From Halomonas halophila (GTDB lineage: Bacteria; Pseudomonadota; Gammaproteobacteria; Pseudomonadales; Halomonadaceae), in NCBI RefSeq assembly GCF_030406665.1, contig NZ_CP129121.1:3162001-3226000 (forward strand): a stretch of DNA of 64,000 bases, read 5' to 3'. The notes under the pieces were generated by a model. That model was not told where the DNA came from. It worked only from the letters and a program-made list of their open reading frames with translations, and ran no database searches. Shown here piece after piece: positions 18,820-31,280 of the stretch. The stretch's first letter is position 1; the number at the start of each line of letters is the position of its first letter. The position numbers and the translations under genes are program-made.

Positions 18820-20543
18820 CAGGTCCGCTCCGTCTTGGAAAGCAGCATGTCACGCATGGAGCCCAGAGGCACCTGCATCGGATAGACGTGCTCGTGGGGG
18901 TCCACGGCGACGTCGAGGAACACCAGCTCGTCGTTGTCGGCGAAGGTCTTCTCCAACGCCGACTCGAGTTCCTCTTTCGTCTGCACCTTCAGGGCGGTGA
19001 AGCCATAGGACTCGATCAGTTTCTGGAAATCGGGCAGCGACTCCATGTAGGAATGCGCATGGCGGGACTTGTAGTTCAGGTCCTGCCACTGGCGCACCAT
19101 GCCGAGCGAGGCATTGTTGAGGTTGATGATCTTCACCCCGCCACCGAACTGCTTACAGGTAGAGAGCTCCTGCATCATCATCTGGAAGCTGCCCTCACCG
19201 GTGAAGCAGACCACCTGCTCGTCGGGGAAGTTCTGCTTGATGCCCATGGCCGCCGGGAAGCCGAAGCCCATGGTGCCGAGCCCGCCGGAGGTGACGAAGC
19301 GGTTGGGCTTGTCGAACTTGTAGTACTGGGCGGCGAACATCTGGTGCTGCCCCACGTCGGTGGTCACGTAGGCCTGGCCGCGGGTCGCGCGGCATACCGC
19401 CTCGATGACTTCCTGGGGCTTGAGCACCTCGCCCTCGGCGGACGGCTCGTAGAGCTTGCCGCGGCGCTCCTCGCGCCAGCCGTCGATGGTCTGCCACCAC
19501 TCGGTGAGCGCCTCGGTGCTGGCGATCTCGCGGCCCTGCAGCAGGCTGATCATCTCGTTGATCACGCTGCCGGCCGGTCCCACGATCGGCACGTCGGCAC
19601 GCACCGTCTTGGAGATCGAGCTCGGATCGATGTCGACGTGGACGATCTTGGCCGTGGGGCAGAACTTGGAGGTGTTGTTGGTCACCCGGTCGTCGAAGCG
19701 CGCCCCGATGGCGATGATCAGGTCGGCGTGGTGCATGGCCATGTTGGACTCGTAGGAGCCGTGCATGCCCAGCCAGCCGAGGCACTGGTCGTCGCTCTGC
19801 GGGAAGGCGCCGATGCCCATCAGGGTGGTGGTGATCGGGAAGCCCAGCCGCTTGACCAGATCGGTCAGCCCCTCGCTGGCCTCGCCGGTCACCACCCCGC
19901 CGCCGGTGTAGAAGACCGGCCGGCGCGCCTTGAGCATCAGCTCCACGGCCTTCTTGATCTGGCCGGTATGGCCGCGCGTCACCGGGTTGTAGGAGCGCAG
20001 CTTGACCTTCTTCGGATAGACGTACTCGTAGCGCTCGGTGGGGGCGGTCATGTCCTTGGGAATGTCCACCACCACCGGGCCGGGCCGCCCGGTGGACGCC
20101 AGATAGAAGGCCTTCTTGAGGACTTCCGGAATCTCGCTCGGATGCTTGACCGAGAAGCTGTGCTTCACGATCGGCCGGGTCACGCCGACGATGTCGGTTT
20201 CCTGGAAGGCATCGTCGCCGATCAGGTGGCTCATCACCTGGCCGCACAGCACCACCATGGGAATCGAGTCCATGTAGGCGGTGGCGATGCCGGTCACCGC
20301 GTTGGTGGCGCCGGGACCGGAGGTGACCAGCACCACGCCCGGCTTGCCGGAGGCCCGGGCGTAGCCGTCGGCGGCGTGGGTGGCGGCCTGTTCGTGGCGC
20401 ACCAGGATGTGCTTGACCTTGTCCTGGCGGAACAGGGCGTCATAGATGTGTAGCGCAGCGCCGCCGGGATAGCCGTAGATGTATTCGACGCCCTCGTCTT
20501 GCAGGAAGCGGGCGATCATGTCCGCGCCGGAAAGCAGTTCCAC
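18819..20543 (-). CDS. ilvI: Acetolactate synthase large (catalytic) subunit
   Basis: A 574-residue thiamine-diphosphate and FAD enzyme that condenses two pyruvates to acetolactate, or pyruvate with 2-oxobutyrate. The N-terminal YGYPGGAALHIYDAL and HEQAATHAADGYARASGKPG carry the catalytic Glu. The C-terminal GEGSFQMMMQELSTC with the following NN is the ThDP-Mg motif. The start is a GTG (20541-20543) with GGGGAG upstream; no in-frame ATG is better placed. It is the first gene of the ilvI-ilvN operon. No leader peptide or attenuator was recognised upstream. Confidence 0.95.
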   Translation of the reverse strand: MELLSGADMIARFLQDEGVEYIYGYPGGAALHIYDALFRQDKVKHILVRHEQAATHAADGYARASGKPGVVLVTSGPGATNAVTGIATAYMDSIPMVVLCGQVMSHLIGDDAFQETDIVGVTRPIVKHSFSVKHPSEIPEVLKKAFYLASTGRPGPVVVDIPKDMTAPTERYEYVYPKKVKLRSYNPVTRGHTGQIKKAVELMLKARRPVFYTGGGVVTGEASEGLTDLVKRLGFPITTTLMGIGAFPQSDDQCLGWLGMHGSYESNMAMHHADLIIAIGARFDDRVTNNTSKFCPTAKIVHVDIDPSSISKTVRADVPIVGPAGSVINEMISLLQGREIASTEALTEWWQTIDGWREERRGKLYEPSAEGEVLKPQEVIEAVCRATRGQAYVTTDVGQHQMFAAQYYKFDKPNRFVTSGGLGTMGFGFPAAMGIKQNFPDEQVVCFTGEGSFQMMMQELSTCKQFGGGVKIINLNNASLGMVRQWQDLNYKSRHAHSYMESLPDFQKLIESYGFTALKVQTKEELESALEKTFADNDELVFLDVAVDPHEHVYPMQVPLGSMRDMLLSKTERT

Positions 20544-21121
20544 TGATGTTTCTCCCCTGGAGGTCTCGAGTGCGATCCGCGCCCTCGTCGGGCACGGGGT
20601 CGAGTGCGGCGGTATGCCGCTGCCGGTCTCGCCGGCACCTGATGCCAAACCCTGGCGTATTGAGGCCCGGTTAGGGCCAGCACTCTAATCACGGCGGATC
20701 ACCGCGTCGGGGCGTTGGCCAGGTCGGGCGGTTAGCCCGGACCCGGAAGTCCTTCGGCGGGTAGAGGCCAGGCGGCCTACCCTTCGCACGGAAATCGGGG
20801 GTCGCCCGCTGGAGTCCGCGCCCGATAATCAGGAAGGGTCAAGATTCCAATAGCGTCCGAAAAGTGTCAACCGCCGCCCGCACCGGCAGGCGCCGATCGG
20901 CGGATTTCGGCGTTTCCGCGCCCCGCTCTCGCCATCGTTTAATACGAAAGTCTAGAATGACCGACTCGCGACCGCCTGGCGTTGCTGCTTTAATGATGCC
21001 AGCTGACACGATTCACCTTTCTCGAGCGCCCTTCCGCTTCCTCGTCACGCCGACGAGGCGACGCCTGCAAGATGAATCGATTCACCCGCATTCAGAACAC
21101 CGCCTCACCGAGGAGACGCCC
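20544..21121. other. Intergenic region between ilvI and the MFS transporter
   Basis: A 578-base divergent region without a supported gene. It must contain the ilvI promoter (minus strand) and the transporter promoter (plus strand), but I see no confident hexamer pair, riboswitch or attenuator. Open frames crossing it lack ribosome sites. Confidence 0.5.
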
Positions 21122-22495
21122 ATGTCACGCATCGTGCAGTGGTCCATCACCGTGGCCCTGGCCGGCTTCCTGTTCGGCTTCGACACCGCGGTCATCTCGG
21201 GCGCCGACCAGCCCATCCAGACGCTCTGGGGGCTCAGCGACCTCCAGCACGGCCTGCTGATCATGTCCATGGCCCTGTGGGGCACCGTGATCGGCGCCAT
21301 CGGCGGCAACTGGCCGACCGACCGCCTGGGCCGCCGCGCCACCCTGCTGCTGATCGGCATGCTCTACCTGGTGTCCGCGATCGGCTCGGCGCTGGCCACC
21401 GATCCCTACTGGTTCTCGCTGTTCCGCCTGCTGGGCGGCATCGGCGTCGGCATCTCCTCGGTGGCCGCCCCGACCTACATCTCCGAGATCGCCCCGGCCA
21501 AGCACCGCGGCACCCTGGTCGCGCTGTACCAGTTCAACGTGGTGTTCGGCATCCTGATGGCCTTCATCTCCAACTACGTGGTGGGCGGGCTGTTCGAGAC
21601 CAACGCCTGGCGCTGGATGCTCGGCATCGAGATCGTGCCGGCGCTGCTCTACACCCTGCTGATCAGCCGGGTGCCGCGCAGCCCGCGCTGGCTGATCCTG
21701 CATCGCGGCGATACCCAGGGCGCCCGCGAGGTGCTGCTGCGCCTCGATCCCGCCGCCGACGTCGACGCCCAGATCGCCGAGATCCAGGCCGCCGAAGACA
21801 GCGAGGAGCGCGCCCACGCCGGCTTCTTCTCCGGCCGCTACCGGCTGCCGATCCTGCTGGCCTTCCTGATCGCCTTCTTCAACCAGCTCTCGGGCATCAA
21901 CTTCATCATCTACTATGCCCCGCGGGTGCTCGAGGCCGCCGAGCTCGGCGCCAACACCGCCCTGCTCTCCACCGCCGGCATCGGCCTGGTCAACCTGGTG
22001 TTCACCATGCTCGGCATGGCGCTGATCGATCGCCTGGGGCGCCGCACCCTGCTCTACATCGGCTCGGCCGGCTATCTGGTCTCGCTGGTGCTGATCTCGC
22101 GCGCCTTCTTCAGCGGCGAGCTCGGCGGGCTGGACGTGCCGCTGCTGCTGGGCCTGTTCATCGCCGCCCATGCCATGAGCCAGGGCGCGATCATCTGGGT
22201 GTTCATCTCCGAGGTGTTCCCCAACCACGTGCGGGCCCGCGGCCAATCCTTCGGCAGCTCGGTGCACTGGGTGTGCGCGGCGCTGATCGCGCTGCTGATG
22301 CCGTGGGTGCTCGGCACCTTCAGCGGCGGCCCGGTGTTCGCCTTCTTCGCCGTGATGATGGCGCTGCAGCTGGTGTTCGTGATGTTCCTGATGCCGGAGA
22401 CCAAGGGCGTCTCCCTCGAGGAGCTGCAGAAGCGCCTGGTGCGCGAACCGCAGGGCAAGCGCGAGGCCTCGAGCGCCGCCGCCCAGCGCGCTTGA
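21122..22495 (+). CDS. Sugar porter family MFS transporter
   Basis: A 457-residue, twelve-helix transporter of the sugar porter family. Signatures are GFLFGFDTAVISGA in helix 1, the loop motif NWPTDRLGRR, the PTYISEIAPAKHRG motif after helix 4, PRSPRWLILHRG at the end of helix 6, FFNQLSGINFIIYYAPR in helix 7, DRLGRRTLL between helices 8 and 9, and a C-terminal PETKGVSLEEL. These fit proton-coupled hexose, pentose or inositol uptake. The start follows GAGGAG. It is not linked to sugar-catabolic genes, so the substrate is unknown. Confidence 0.9.
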   Translation: MSRIVQWSITVALAGFLFGFDTAVISGADQPIQTLWGLSDLQHGLLIMSMALWGTVIGAIGGNWPTDRLGRRATLLLIGMLYLVSAIGSALATDPYWFSLFRLLGGIGVGISSVAAPTYISEIAPAKHRGTLVALYQFNVVFGILMAFISNYVVGGLFETNAWRWMLGIEIVPALLYTLLISRVPRSPRWLILHRGDTQGAREVLLRLDPAADVDAQIAEIQAAEDSEERAHAGFFSGRYRLPILLAFLIAFFNQLSGINFIIYYAPRVLEAAELGANTALLSTAGIGLVNLVFTMLGMALIDRLGRRTLLYIGSAGYLVSLVLISRAFFSGELGGLDVPLLLGLFIAAHAMSQGAIIWVFISEVFPNHVRARGQSFGSSVHWVCAALIALLMPWVLGTFSGGPVFAFFAVMMALQLVFVMFLMPETKGVSLEELQKRLVREPQGKREASSAAAQRA

Positions 22496-22540
22496 TACGA
22501 CGCAGCCTCCCCGCCGTCGAGCAGGCGGCCCGGCAAAAGA

Positions 22541-22577
22541 AAACCGCCCGCGCCTTTCGGCGCGGGCGGTCTCGTTT
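22541..22577 (-). terminator. Terminator after clpB (possibly bidirectional)
   Basis: ACCGCCCGCGCC, a TTTC loop and GGCGCGGGCGGT form a 12-bp stem. On the minus strand it is followed by TTTTCTTTT, a good tail for clpB. On the plus strand CTCGTTT gives a weaker tail for the transporter gene. Confidence 0.85.
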
Positions 22578-22593
22578 CAGGGCGAGGAGCGCC

Positions 22594-25176
<2,583 letters not shown>

Positions 25177-25228
25177 AGCGTTTCCTCCGTCGGGGTAGCG
25201 GCGCGATTCGGACGCGCCGCCTGTCCCA

Positions 25229-25247
25229 ATGTCATGAGTCTTGACAT
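25229..25247. promoter_or_regulatory. Inverted repeat upstream of clpB
   Basis: ATGTCA (25229-25234) and TGACAT (25242-25247) are perfect inverted copies with a 7-base spacer, 53 bases upstream of the clpB start. It may be an operator or part of the clpB promoter; no regulator is implied by the sequence alone. Confidence 0.4.
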
Positions 25248-25364
25248 CTTAAGTGGCGTCAGGATGGCCGGCTTTCAAGTCAGCCGCCGGAGGAAACGCC
25301 GGAGGGTTGATATGGGTCAAGCCCGCGCCCGCGAGGCGTCGGTGCCGGCCAGCATCGCGTCGAT

Positions 25365-26192
25365 TCAGGACAACGCCCAGGCGATCAATCCGATGCCCAG
25401 CAGGATCACGCCCCATCGCGCCAGCGATACGAGGACCCGCGTATCGTGGTCCACATCGCTCGATGCGGAGGCAGAGGACGTCGCCGCCGCCTCGGGAACC
25501 GACGCGTCCTGCGCCAAGGCGACGTAGTCCGGTATGGCCTCATCCCACTGATCGAACAGAGCGGCATCGCAAGGCGCCAGCTGGTCGCGAAGCACCTCTT
25601 CGCCGCCCTCGGGCTTGTGCAGCACGGCAGCACCGGCTTCGTGGACGACCCACAGACCGGCGAGGTCACTGTTGATGCCATCGGGCCCCACGGAAAACCG
25701 CTCCCAGACTTGTGCCAGTCGCTTGGCATGCTTCTCCAGCGGCGTCCGGACCGGCTTGTCCGTGACCAGCGAGCAGCGCACCCGCATGGTCCCCTCGTCC
25801 GGCGTCTCGACCAGCGCGGAATGCGCAAAGAACGACAGCGCCGTTTGATCGAGCATGAACTCCGAGCCGATCAGGCCGATATGGGTCACGCCGTTGTAGA
25901 GACAGTCCCGACACAGCTTGAACAGCGAGAAGGCATGGATCTCGAACTCGTGCGTCGCGCCTCCCGATTCGAGCATTCGCTCGACGCTGGCCCTATCGCA
26001 TGCGGCTATCGCAAACGGCGTGTCCGGCTCATCGTGCTGAATGTACGGCAAGCGGCATCCGGTATCGGGGTGCACCATCACCGGCAAGAAGACCTCCCTG
26101 TCCCGCCAATGTCGCAACAAGCCGAGCAGGTCGCCGTCTTCAAGCATCCCCGTCAGCTCATCGAAGGGGTTATCCAGTTGCTGAGATTCCAA
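25365..26192 (-). CDS. Tail-anchored conserved hypothetical protein
   Basis: About 275 residues. The body is soluble and acidic, with a cysteine-containing FKLCRDCLYN segment in the middle. After a Ser/Ala-rich linker the protein ends in a single membrane helix, WGVILLGIGLIAWALS, with the stop directly after it, so it resembles a tail-anchored membrane protein. I prefer the TTG at 26190-26192 because AAGGA lies 8 bases upstream; an ATG at 26249 lacks one and an internal ATG would remove 15 residues. It is 78 bases downstream of the giant ATPase on the same strand and probably belongs to that operon. Function unknown. Confidence 0.65.
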   Translation of the reverse strand: MESQQLDNPFDELTGMLEDGDLLGLLRHWRDREVFLPVMVHPDTGCRLPYIQHDEPDTPFAIAACDRASVERMLESGGATHEFEIHAFSLFKLCRDCLYNGVTHIGLIGSEFMLDQTALSFFAHSALVETPDEGTMRVRCSLVTDKPVRTPLEKHAKRLAQVWERFSVGPDGINSDLAGLWVVHEAGAAVLHKPEGGEEVLRDQLAPCDAALFDQWDEAIPDYVALAQDASVPEAAATSSASASSDVDHDTRVLVSLARWGVILLGIGLIAWALS

Positions 26193-26270
26193 GATATGCG
26201 TCCTTTCCCTTGAACGTTTCCTACGCCTCGCACCGCCCGCATCACGCACGACCCGACATCGGGCACGGCG

Positions 26271-29200
26271 TTACAAGGAGGCGGGGCGCTCCAGTGCTTC
26301 GACGATCATCGACAGCTGCCGCACCACCTTGGTGCCGGTATCCTCATCCCCGCCGGCTCGCAGGCGTCGCCGAAACTCGGCGCAGATGCCTTCCCAGCGC
26401 TCTCGCTCCTCGTCGCTCAGCCTGCCGCGCAACGCCTTGAGCTTGAGCAGGTTCTCCTCGGCTCCCTGGGTCAGCAGCTGGGCCTCGCCGAGGTAGTGAT
26501 CGTCGATCAACGCCTCGACTTCGGCCTCGCTCATCGCCGGCGAGAGGCCTTCGACCAGCTTGTTCATGTTCCGGTAGCTGCCCTGGAGCCGGAAGACCGG
26601 CTCCTCGCGATAGGCATCGTCCTGGGCACAGGCCTCGATGTAGGCCTGATTGACCCGCATCACGACATCGCGCACGTGATACATGCGCGTGATGAGTTCG
26701 ACGATGTCCTGTCGCTCGGCGGCACTGTAGTCATGCTCGAAGTCGCTGCTCGCCACCTCCTTGCCCTGGGCGAGATCCATGAAGCGATAGACATCGCCCA
26801 TGCCGTGGTTGACCAGCGGTGCGAGCAGAGGATGCGCCGCGAGACTGTTCTCGATGTAGGACATGGCGAACAGCTCCTGGGTGCCGCTCAGCACATCGCC
26901 GAGATTGTAGATATCGGCGCGGTTGGCCAGCATGTCGGGCACCCTGAAGGTCTCTCCCTGCTCGGTATAGGGATTGCCCGCCATCACCACGCCGAAACGC
27001 TTGCCCCGCAGGTCGTAGGTCCGCGACTGGCCCCGCCAGACGCCATCGATGCGGCGACTGCCGTCACACAGCGAGATGAACTTCTGCAGGAACTCGGGAT
27101 GGGTGTGCTGGATATCATCGAGGTAGAGCATGACGTTGTTGCCCATTTCCAGCGCCAGGTTGAGCTTCTCCAGCTCGGCCCGGGCAGTGGAATGGGGCGC
27201 CTGCTCGGGATCCAGCGCGATCACGTCATGCCCAAGGCTCGGGCAGTTGATCTTCATGAACACCAGCCCGAGACGATGCGCCACATACTCCATCAGCGTG
27301 GTCTTGCCGTAGCCGGGCGGCGAGATGAGCATCAGCATGCCCATCAGATCGCTGCGCCGGGCATCCCCCACCGTCCCCATCTGCTTGGCCAGGTTGTCGC
27401 CGATGAGCGGCAGATAGCTCTCGGTGATCAGCTGGTTGCGCACGAAGGAGGTGAGCGGCTTGGGCTGGTACTCCTCGAGTCTCAAGTGGCCACGCTGGCG
27501 CTCGAGCAGCTCGTGACGCAAGGCCTGAAGGCGCTCCCAGCCCGGCACCACCTCATGATGCCGATGAAGACGATGCTCGAAATCGTCGAGCTGTAGCTTC
27601 AGGTAGCGCTGTTCGATGCGGGGATGATCGCCCAGCAGGCCCTCGACCTCGACCGACAGTCGAACGTCCCGCTCTTCCCAGCGGATACGCTCATCGGCCT
27701 CCACGATGGCCATGGCCTCGGGCAGATAATGGCGTTCGTGGCTGGCGGCGGCCTTGTCATGCCAGGCCTCGAGCCAGCGCTGGATGGTCAGCCAGCGCTC
27801 CACCGGGCGCCCCGCCAGGGCGGTTCGCAGGCGCTCGAATTCGGGGCGATGCGACTCCCGGCCGAGCGCCTCCTGGAAGGCCCTGGCCATGCGCATGCCA
27901 TAGCCACTGGCCTCGAAGGCCTCGCCCTCGGCGGCCAGCTGCTCGACCAGGTAACCGGCGGCCGCCTCGATGTCGGCCTCCTCCAGCGACCAGGCCTCGA
28001 CCAGAGGAAACTGCGCCAGCGAGGTCCGGACTCCGGCGACTAGGTCATCCTTCAGTCGATCGGAGCCCATCGAGCGCGCGAGGATGCCCGCACTGATGCA
28101 CTGGGCCTGCAGCACGTCGGGCGTGAGCCCACCCTCCGATGCAGACCAACTTTCCCGCTCCAGCCACCAGGCCACGGCCAGGGCACGCGCCCAGGGACCA
28201 TGACGCAATCCGCCGGCGGCCTTCCTGACGGGCTGCAGGGCGCCCAGGATCCGTGCCGCATCATGATCGTGCACGCCCTTCTCGTAGCCCTCCCGATAGC
28301 GGGACGACGCGAAGTCCGCCATCCGCTGCTGCAGGGTCTCGGTATCGGCCACGTTGAGTCCGGCGTCGCCGTGCTCGATGAGGAAGCGATAGGCCAGGTA
28401 TTCCCCGCGATAGACGCTCGGCGATTCCGAGGGCAGCGTCTGCCCCCACCATGCGCGCAGCGCCTCGAGTTCGTCGGACTCGACGGGCTCCTGGAACTGG
28501 GTGCCGGTCAGATGCCACCACAGGCGCTCGTCGCGCGGCAGCATGGTCAGTTCCAGCGCCTGGCGATTGACCGTGAAGCGATGGCGTGGCCCCAGCCGGA
28601 CCACCTGACCGCCGTCCTCGAACATCTCGGCCTTGTCGCGTACCCCGCGCAGCGCCGCATCCCGGATGGCGGCCAGCCGGGAATCACGGTCGTCCGCCTC
28701 CAGCCCGGCCTGCATCTCGCGCAGCCGATCGATCAGCTCGCGCGCCTTGAGCACCATGGCATCCCCGGCGAAGAAGGCCTGCAGCTCCGACTCGTCGTCG
28801 AAGCCCTCGCCCCGTCGCTCGAGCCCGCCGAGGATGCGGTCCAGCGCCTGGGTCAGGGAATCCACACGCTGCTGGCGCGCCTCCATAAGCTGGGCCCGTC
28901 GCGCGGCCACGCCCTCCTGGGCGGCCTCACGCTGCTCCAGGATCGCCTCGAGGAATCCTTCCTGCTCGCCGAACTGCCCCTCGAGCTCCTGAAGCTGGTC
29001 GAGCAGGCGCGTCATGAGATCATCGCACTGCTCGGGCTCGGACAGCCCCGCCAGCCCGTTCGAGAGCCCCTGTTCGAACAGCCGAAGCCGTGACACGAAG
29101 CGCGCCTGGTCCTCTTGCTCCAACATCTCCTTGAGGCGCAGCTCCGCCTCGGTGCGCTGCTGGTTGGTGGTCGAGTAGACCGACGACAGGGTGTCGTTGA

Positions 29201-31202
29201 TCTGGATCTCGCGCTCGGCATCCTCGCCGCCCAGAGACGCCAGCATCGACTGGATCAGATCCAGCCCCTCGCTGAGCTCGCGATAGCCGTCGACGGCCTT
29301 GGCGAGCGCGGGACGCGAATCCGCCTCCTGCACCGATCGGGACAGCGCTTCCAGACTCTGCCGATAGCCCTGCAGGGCCTCGGGGGTGGAGAGGAAGGCC
29401 AGAGTGCGATCGATCAGGCGGCGCTCGGCCGCTTCGGCCTCGGCGTCCATCTCCGCCAGGGCGTCACGATCCACGTAGCGGCGTTCTTCCAGGGTCCTGA
29501 TATCGCCGCGCTGACGGCGAAGATCCCGCAGGCCCGCCATGAAGGGCTCGGGATGATGCCAACTATCGGGGGTGAAGCCCCGCAACAGCGCCGACTGGCG
29601 CTGCCGGCACTCTTCCACCGCCTCGGCGCTGTCGCGCTGGATCTGATGGACCTTCTCGAACTCGTCGAGCACCCTTTCACTGCCTTCGCGCAGCTCCTTG
29701 AGCAAGGCGGGAAAGGCCGCTTCCTCCAGACCGACCTCGTCGCTCACCTCGGCGAGCCAGTAGAACTGGTCCAGCAGCCGGTCACAGTGACGGATCAGGC
29801 GCTTGAAGTGATCGTCGCTGGCATGCAGCCGATCGATCAGGCTCTGCAGGGCGTTGAGCTCGGCCACGGCACGCACCAGCTCGGGATTGCCGATACGGCT
29901 CAGCATGCTGTCGTTGGCGAAGGCCTGCTGGGCATGAAACGTTTCCGACATGAACGGCGTCCGCCAGATCTGCAGCGGATGCACCAGCGACGGCTCCTGA
30001 TCGGCGCTGAACAGGGCCAGATAGCCATTATCGAACAGCGCGGCCCCGTGACCGATCAACGGGGCATCGGCCTGGCGCTTCACCAGGCTGTAACGGTAGA
30101 GCACCACCCGTCCGCTGGCCTGACCATAGAAGGCGAACAGCATGTCCTCCCCGTTGGGCGCCCGTCGGGCCGGCAACGGCCGCAGCGACTCGTCGGGCAC
30201 GTCGAACAGCTTGTGCTCGCCGTTCATCAGGCAGTAGCCGGCGGGGAAGATCAGGCCATGATGGTCAGGCAGCAGGACGAAGCCGTCATCCAGCGCATCG
30301 AGACGCTGCAGCCGGAGCGTCTCGCGATGGAAGACATAGTAGCGATGCCTGGCCTCGCCATAGGGCAGTATCCTGACGATCAGCAGCTCATTGAGGTCGG
30401 CGTACTCGAAGCTGGCGTCGTCCAGCGACTGGGAGTCCGACTCCACCGGATCATCGAAGATGCCTTCGCCGCTGTCGGTGTTGTTCTCGATCTTGAAGGT
30501 GATGCTGCCGCCGAGGTTATCGACGAACAGGGTGTCGGCGATATTCAGGTGAGGCGCCCGCCCCTGAACATGATCATCGCGTCCCGCCCGTATCCAGCTC
30601 ACCGCATGGCGATCCGGATAGACGAGTTGGCGCTCCCCCCGGTTATCGACGTAGGGTCCGACATTGCCCTCCGCCGTCAGCTCCCAGCGAAAGACGCGAC
30701 GATCATCGAGCTTCTCGCCGATCTGGAAGACCATCAGCAGCATGCCTTCCAGCACCGTCAACCGCGACAGCAGCGCATGGCTGTAATACTGCTGCAGTTC
30801 GGCGAAGTCGGTGCGGAAGCGCGGGTCATCGAGGAAACTGTCGGCAATGGCGGACTCGCCCACCGCGAAGGTCGATTCGCCATCGCCCTGATCGACCCGA
30901 TAGAGGCGGAAGACGTCCTCGACCTTCAGGGCATTGCGCAGCCCGAGCTGGACATGGAAGCCGAACAGCAGATGCGAACCGATCCGCACCACGTCACGGG
31001 CCACCGACTTCAGCTCGGTGCGGACCCTGCCCCGGCCCAGCACGCTCATCGTGGTACTGCCGAACTCGCGTTCACGCTGGTCGTTGAGGGCCTGGGTGGC
31101 CTGATGAAGCCTCTGGCCCTGCTGTTGCAGACGTTTCGTCAACACCGAGAAGGCAGAGCCCTCCTCGACCAGACGTTCGAGGGTAGATTCATGTTGCGAC
31201 AT
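26271..31202 (-). CDS. Giant AAA-type ATPase (DUF3686 / 'DNA repair ATPase' family)
   Basis: A 1,643-residue protein. The N-terminal third contains a predominantly beta region (GFHVQLGLRN..., LVYPDRHAVSW) and the middle is long alpha-helical or coiled coil rich in Glu, Arg and Leu (about 500-900). A C-terminal AAA ATPase domain has Walker A SPPGYGKTTL near residue 1295 and Walker B VMLYLDDIQ near 1357, then a sensor-like RFGVVMAGNPY segment. From memory this architecture matches proteins annotated as DNA repair ATPase (DUF3686), but that label has little experimental support. It lies directly behind YqiJ/YqiK-like genes, which points to a membrane-associated role. The ATG follows AGGA. Confidence 0.8.
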   Translation of the reverse strand: MSQHESTLERLVEEGSAFSVLTKRLQQQGQRLHQATQALNDQREREFGSTTMSVLGRGRVRTELKSVARDVVRIGSHLLFGFHVQLGLRNALKVEDVFRLYRVDQGDGESTFAVGESAIADSFLDDPRFRTDFAELQQYYSHALLSRLTVLEGMLLMVFQIGEKLDDRRVFRWELTAEGNVGPYVDNRGERQLVYPDRHAVSWIRAGRDDHVQGRAPHLNIADTLFVDNLGGSITFKIENNTDSGEGIFDDPVESDSQSLDDASFEYADLNELLIVRILPYGEARHRYYVFHRETLRLQRLDALDDGFVLLPDHHGLIFPAGYCLMNGEHKLFDVPDESLRPLPARRAPNGEDMLFAFYGQASGRVVLYRYSLVKRQADAPLIGHGAALFDNGYLALFSADQEPSLVHPLQIWRTPFMSETFHAQQAFANDSMLSRIGNPELVRAVAELNALQSLIDRLHASDDHFKRLIRHCDRLLDQFYWLAEVSDEVGLEEAAFPALLKELREGSERVLDEFEKVHQIQRDSAEAVEECRQRQSALLRGFTPDSWHHPEPFMAGLRDLRRQRGDIRTLEERRYVDRDALAEMDAEAEAAERRLIDRTLAFLSTPEALQGYRQSLEALSRSVQEADSRPALAKAVDGYRELSEGLDLIQSMLASLGGEDAEREIQINDTLSSVYSTTNQQRTEAELRLKEMLEQEDQARFVSRLRLFEQGLSNGLAGLSEPEQCDDLMTRLLDQLQELEGQFGEQEGFLEAILEQREAAQEGVAARRAQLMEARQQRVDSLTQALDRILGGLERRGEGFDDESELQAFFAGDAMVLKARELIDRLREMQAGLEADDRDSRLAAIRDAALRGVRDKAEMFEDGGQVVRLGPRHRFTVNRQALELTMLPRDERLWWHLTGTQFQEPVESDELEALRAWWGQTLPSESPSVYRGEYLAYRFLIEHGDAGLNVADTETLQQRMADFASSRYREGYEKGVHDHDAARILGALQPVRKAAGGLRHGPWARALAVAWWLERESWSASEGGLTPDVLQAQCISAGILARSMGSDRLKDDLVAGVRTSLAQFPLVEAWSLEEADIEAAAGYLVEQLAAEGEAFEASGYGMRMARAFQEALGRESHRPEFERLRTALAGRPVERWLTIQRWLEAWHDKAAASHERHYLPEAMAIVEADERIRWEERDVRLSVEVEGLLGDHPRIEQRYLKLQLDDFEHRLHRHHEVVPGWERLQALRHELLERQRGHLRLEEYQPKPLTSFVRNQLITESYLPLIGDNLAKQMGTVGDARRSDLMGMLMLISPPGYGKTTLMEYVAHRLGLVFMKINCPSLGHDVIALDPEQAPHSTARAELEKLNLALEMGNNVMLYLDDIQHTHPEFLQKFISLCDGSRRIDGVWRGQSRTYDLRGKRFGVVMAGNPYTEQGETFRVPDMLANRADIYNLGDVLSGTQELFAMSYIENSLAAHPLLAPLVNHGMGDVYRFMDLAQGKEVASSDFEHDYSAAERQDIVELITRMYHVRDVVMRVNQAYIEACAQDDAYREEPVFRLQGSYRNMNKLVEGLSPAMSEAEVEALIDDHYLGEAQLLTQGAEENLLKLKALRGRLSDEERERWEGICAEFRRRLRAGGDEDTGTKVVRQLSMIVEALERPASL

Positions 31203-31239
31203 GGACGACGGATTCCTGACTCGGGAGGGCAATAACGGT

Positions 31240-31273
31240 CTGCCTCCCCCGCCCGACAGGCCGGGGGAGGCAG
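31240..31273. terminator. Hairpin between the flotillin and ATPase genes
   Basis: CTGCCTCCCCC and GGGGGAGGCAG form an 11-bp stem in the 78-base gap. The tail on the minus strand (ACCGTTATT) is weak, so it may attenuate expression of the large ATPase relative to the flotillin rather than end the operon. Confidence 0.5.
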
Positions 31274-31280
31274 AGAGGGG

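Noticed and set aside
20544..20700. Attenuator or leader peptide upstream of ilvI
   Set aside because: No short open frame rich in Leu, Val or Ile codons and no competing hairpins with a T run were seen before the GTG start.
25177..25250. Sigma-32 heat-shock promoter of clpB
   Set aside because: I looked for CTTGAA and CCCCAT elements on the minus strand but found no pair with suitable spacing.
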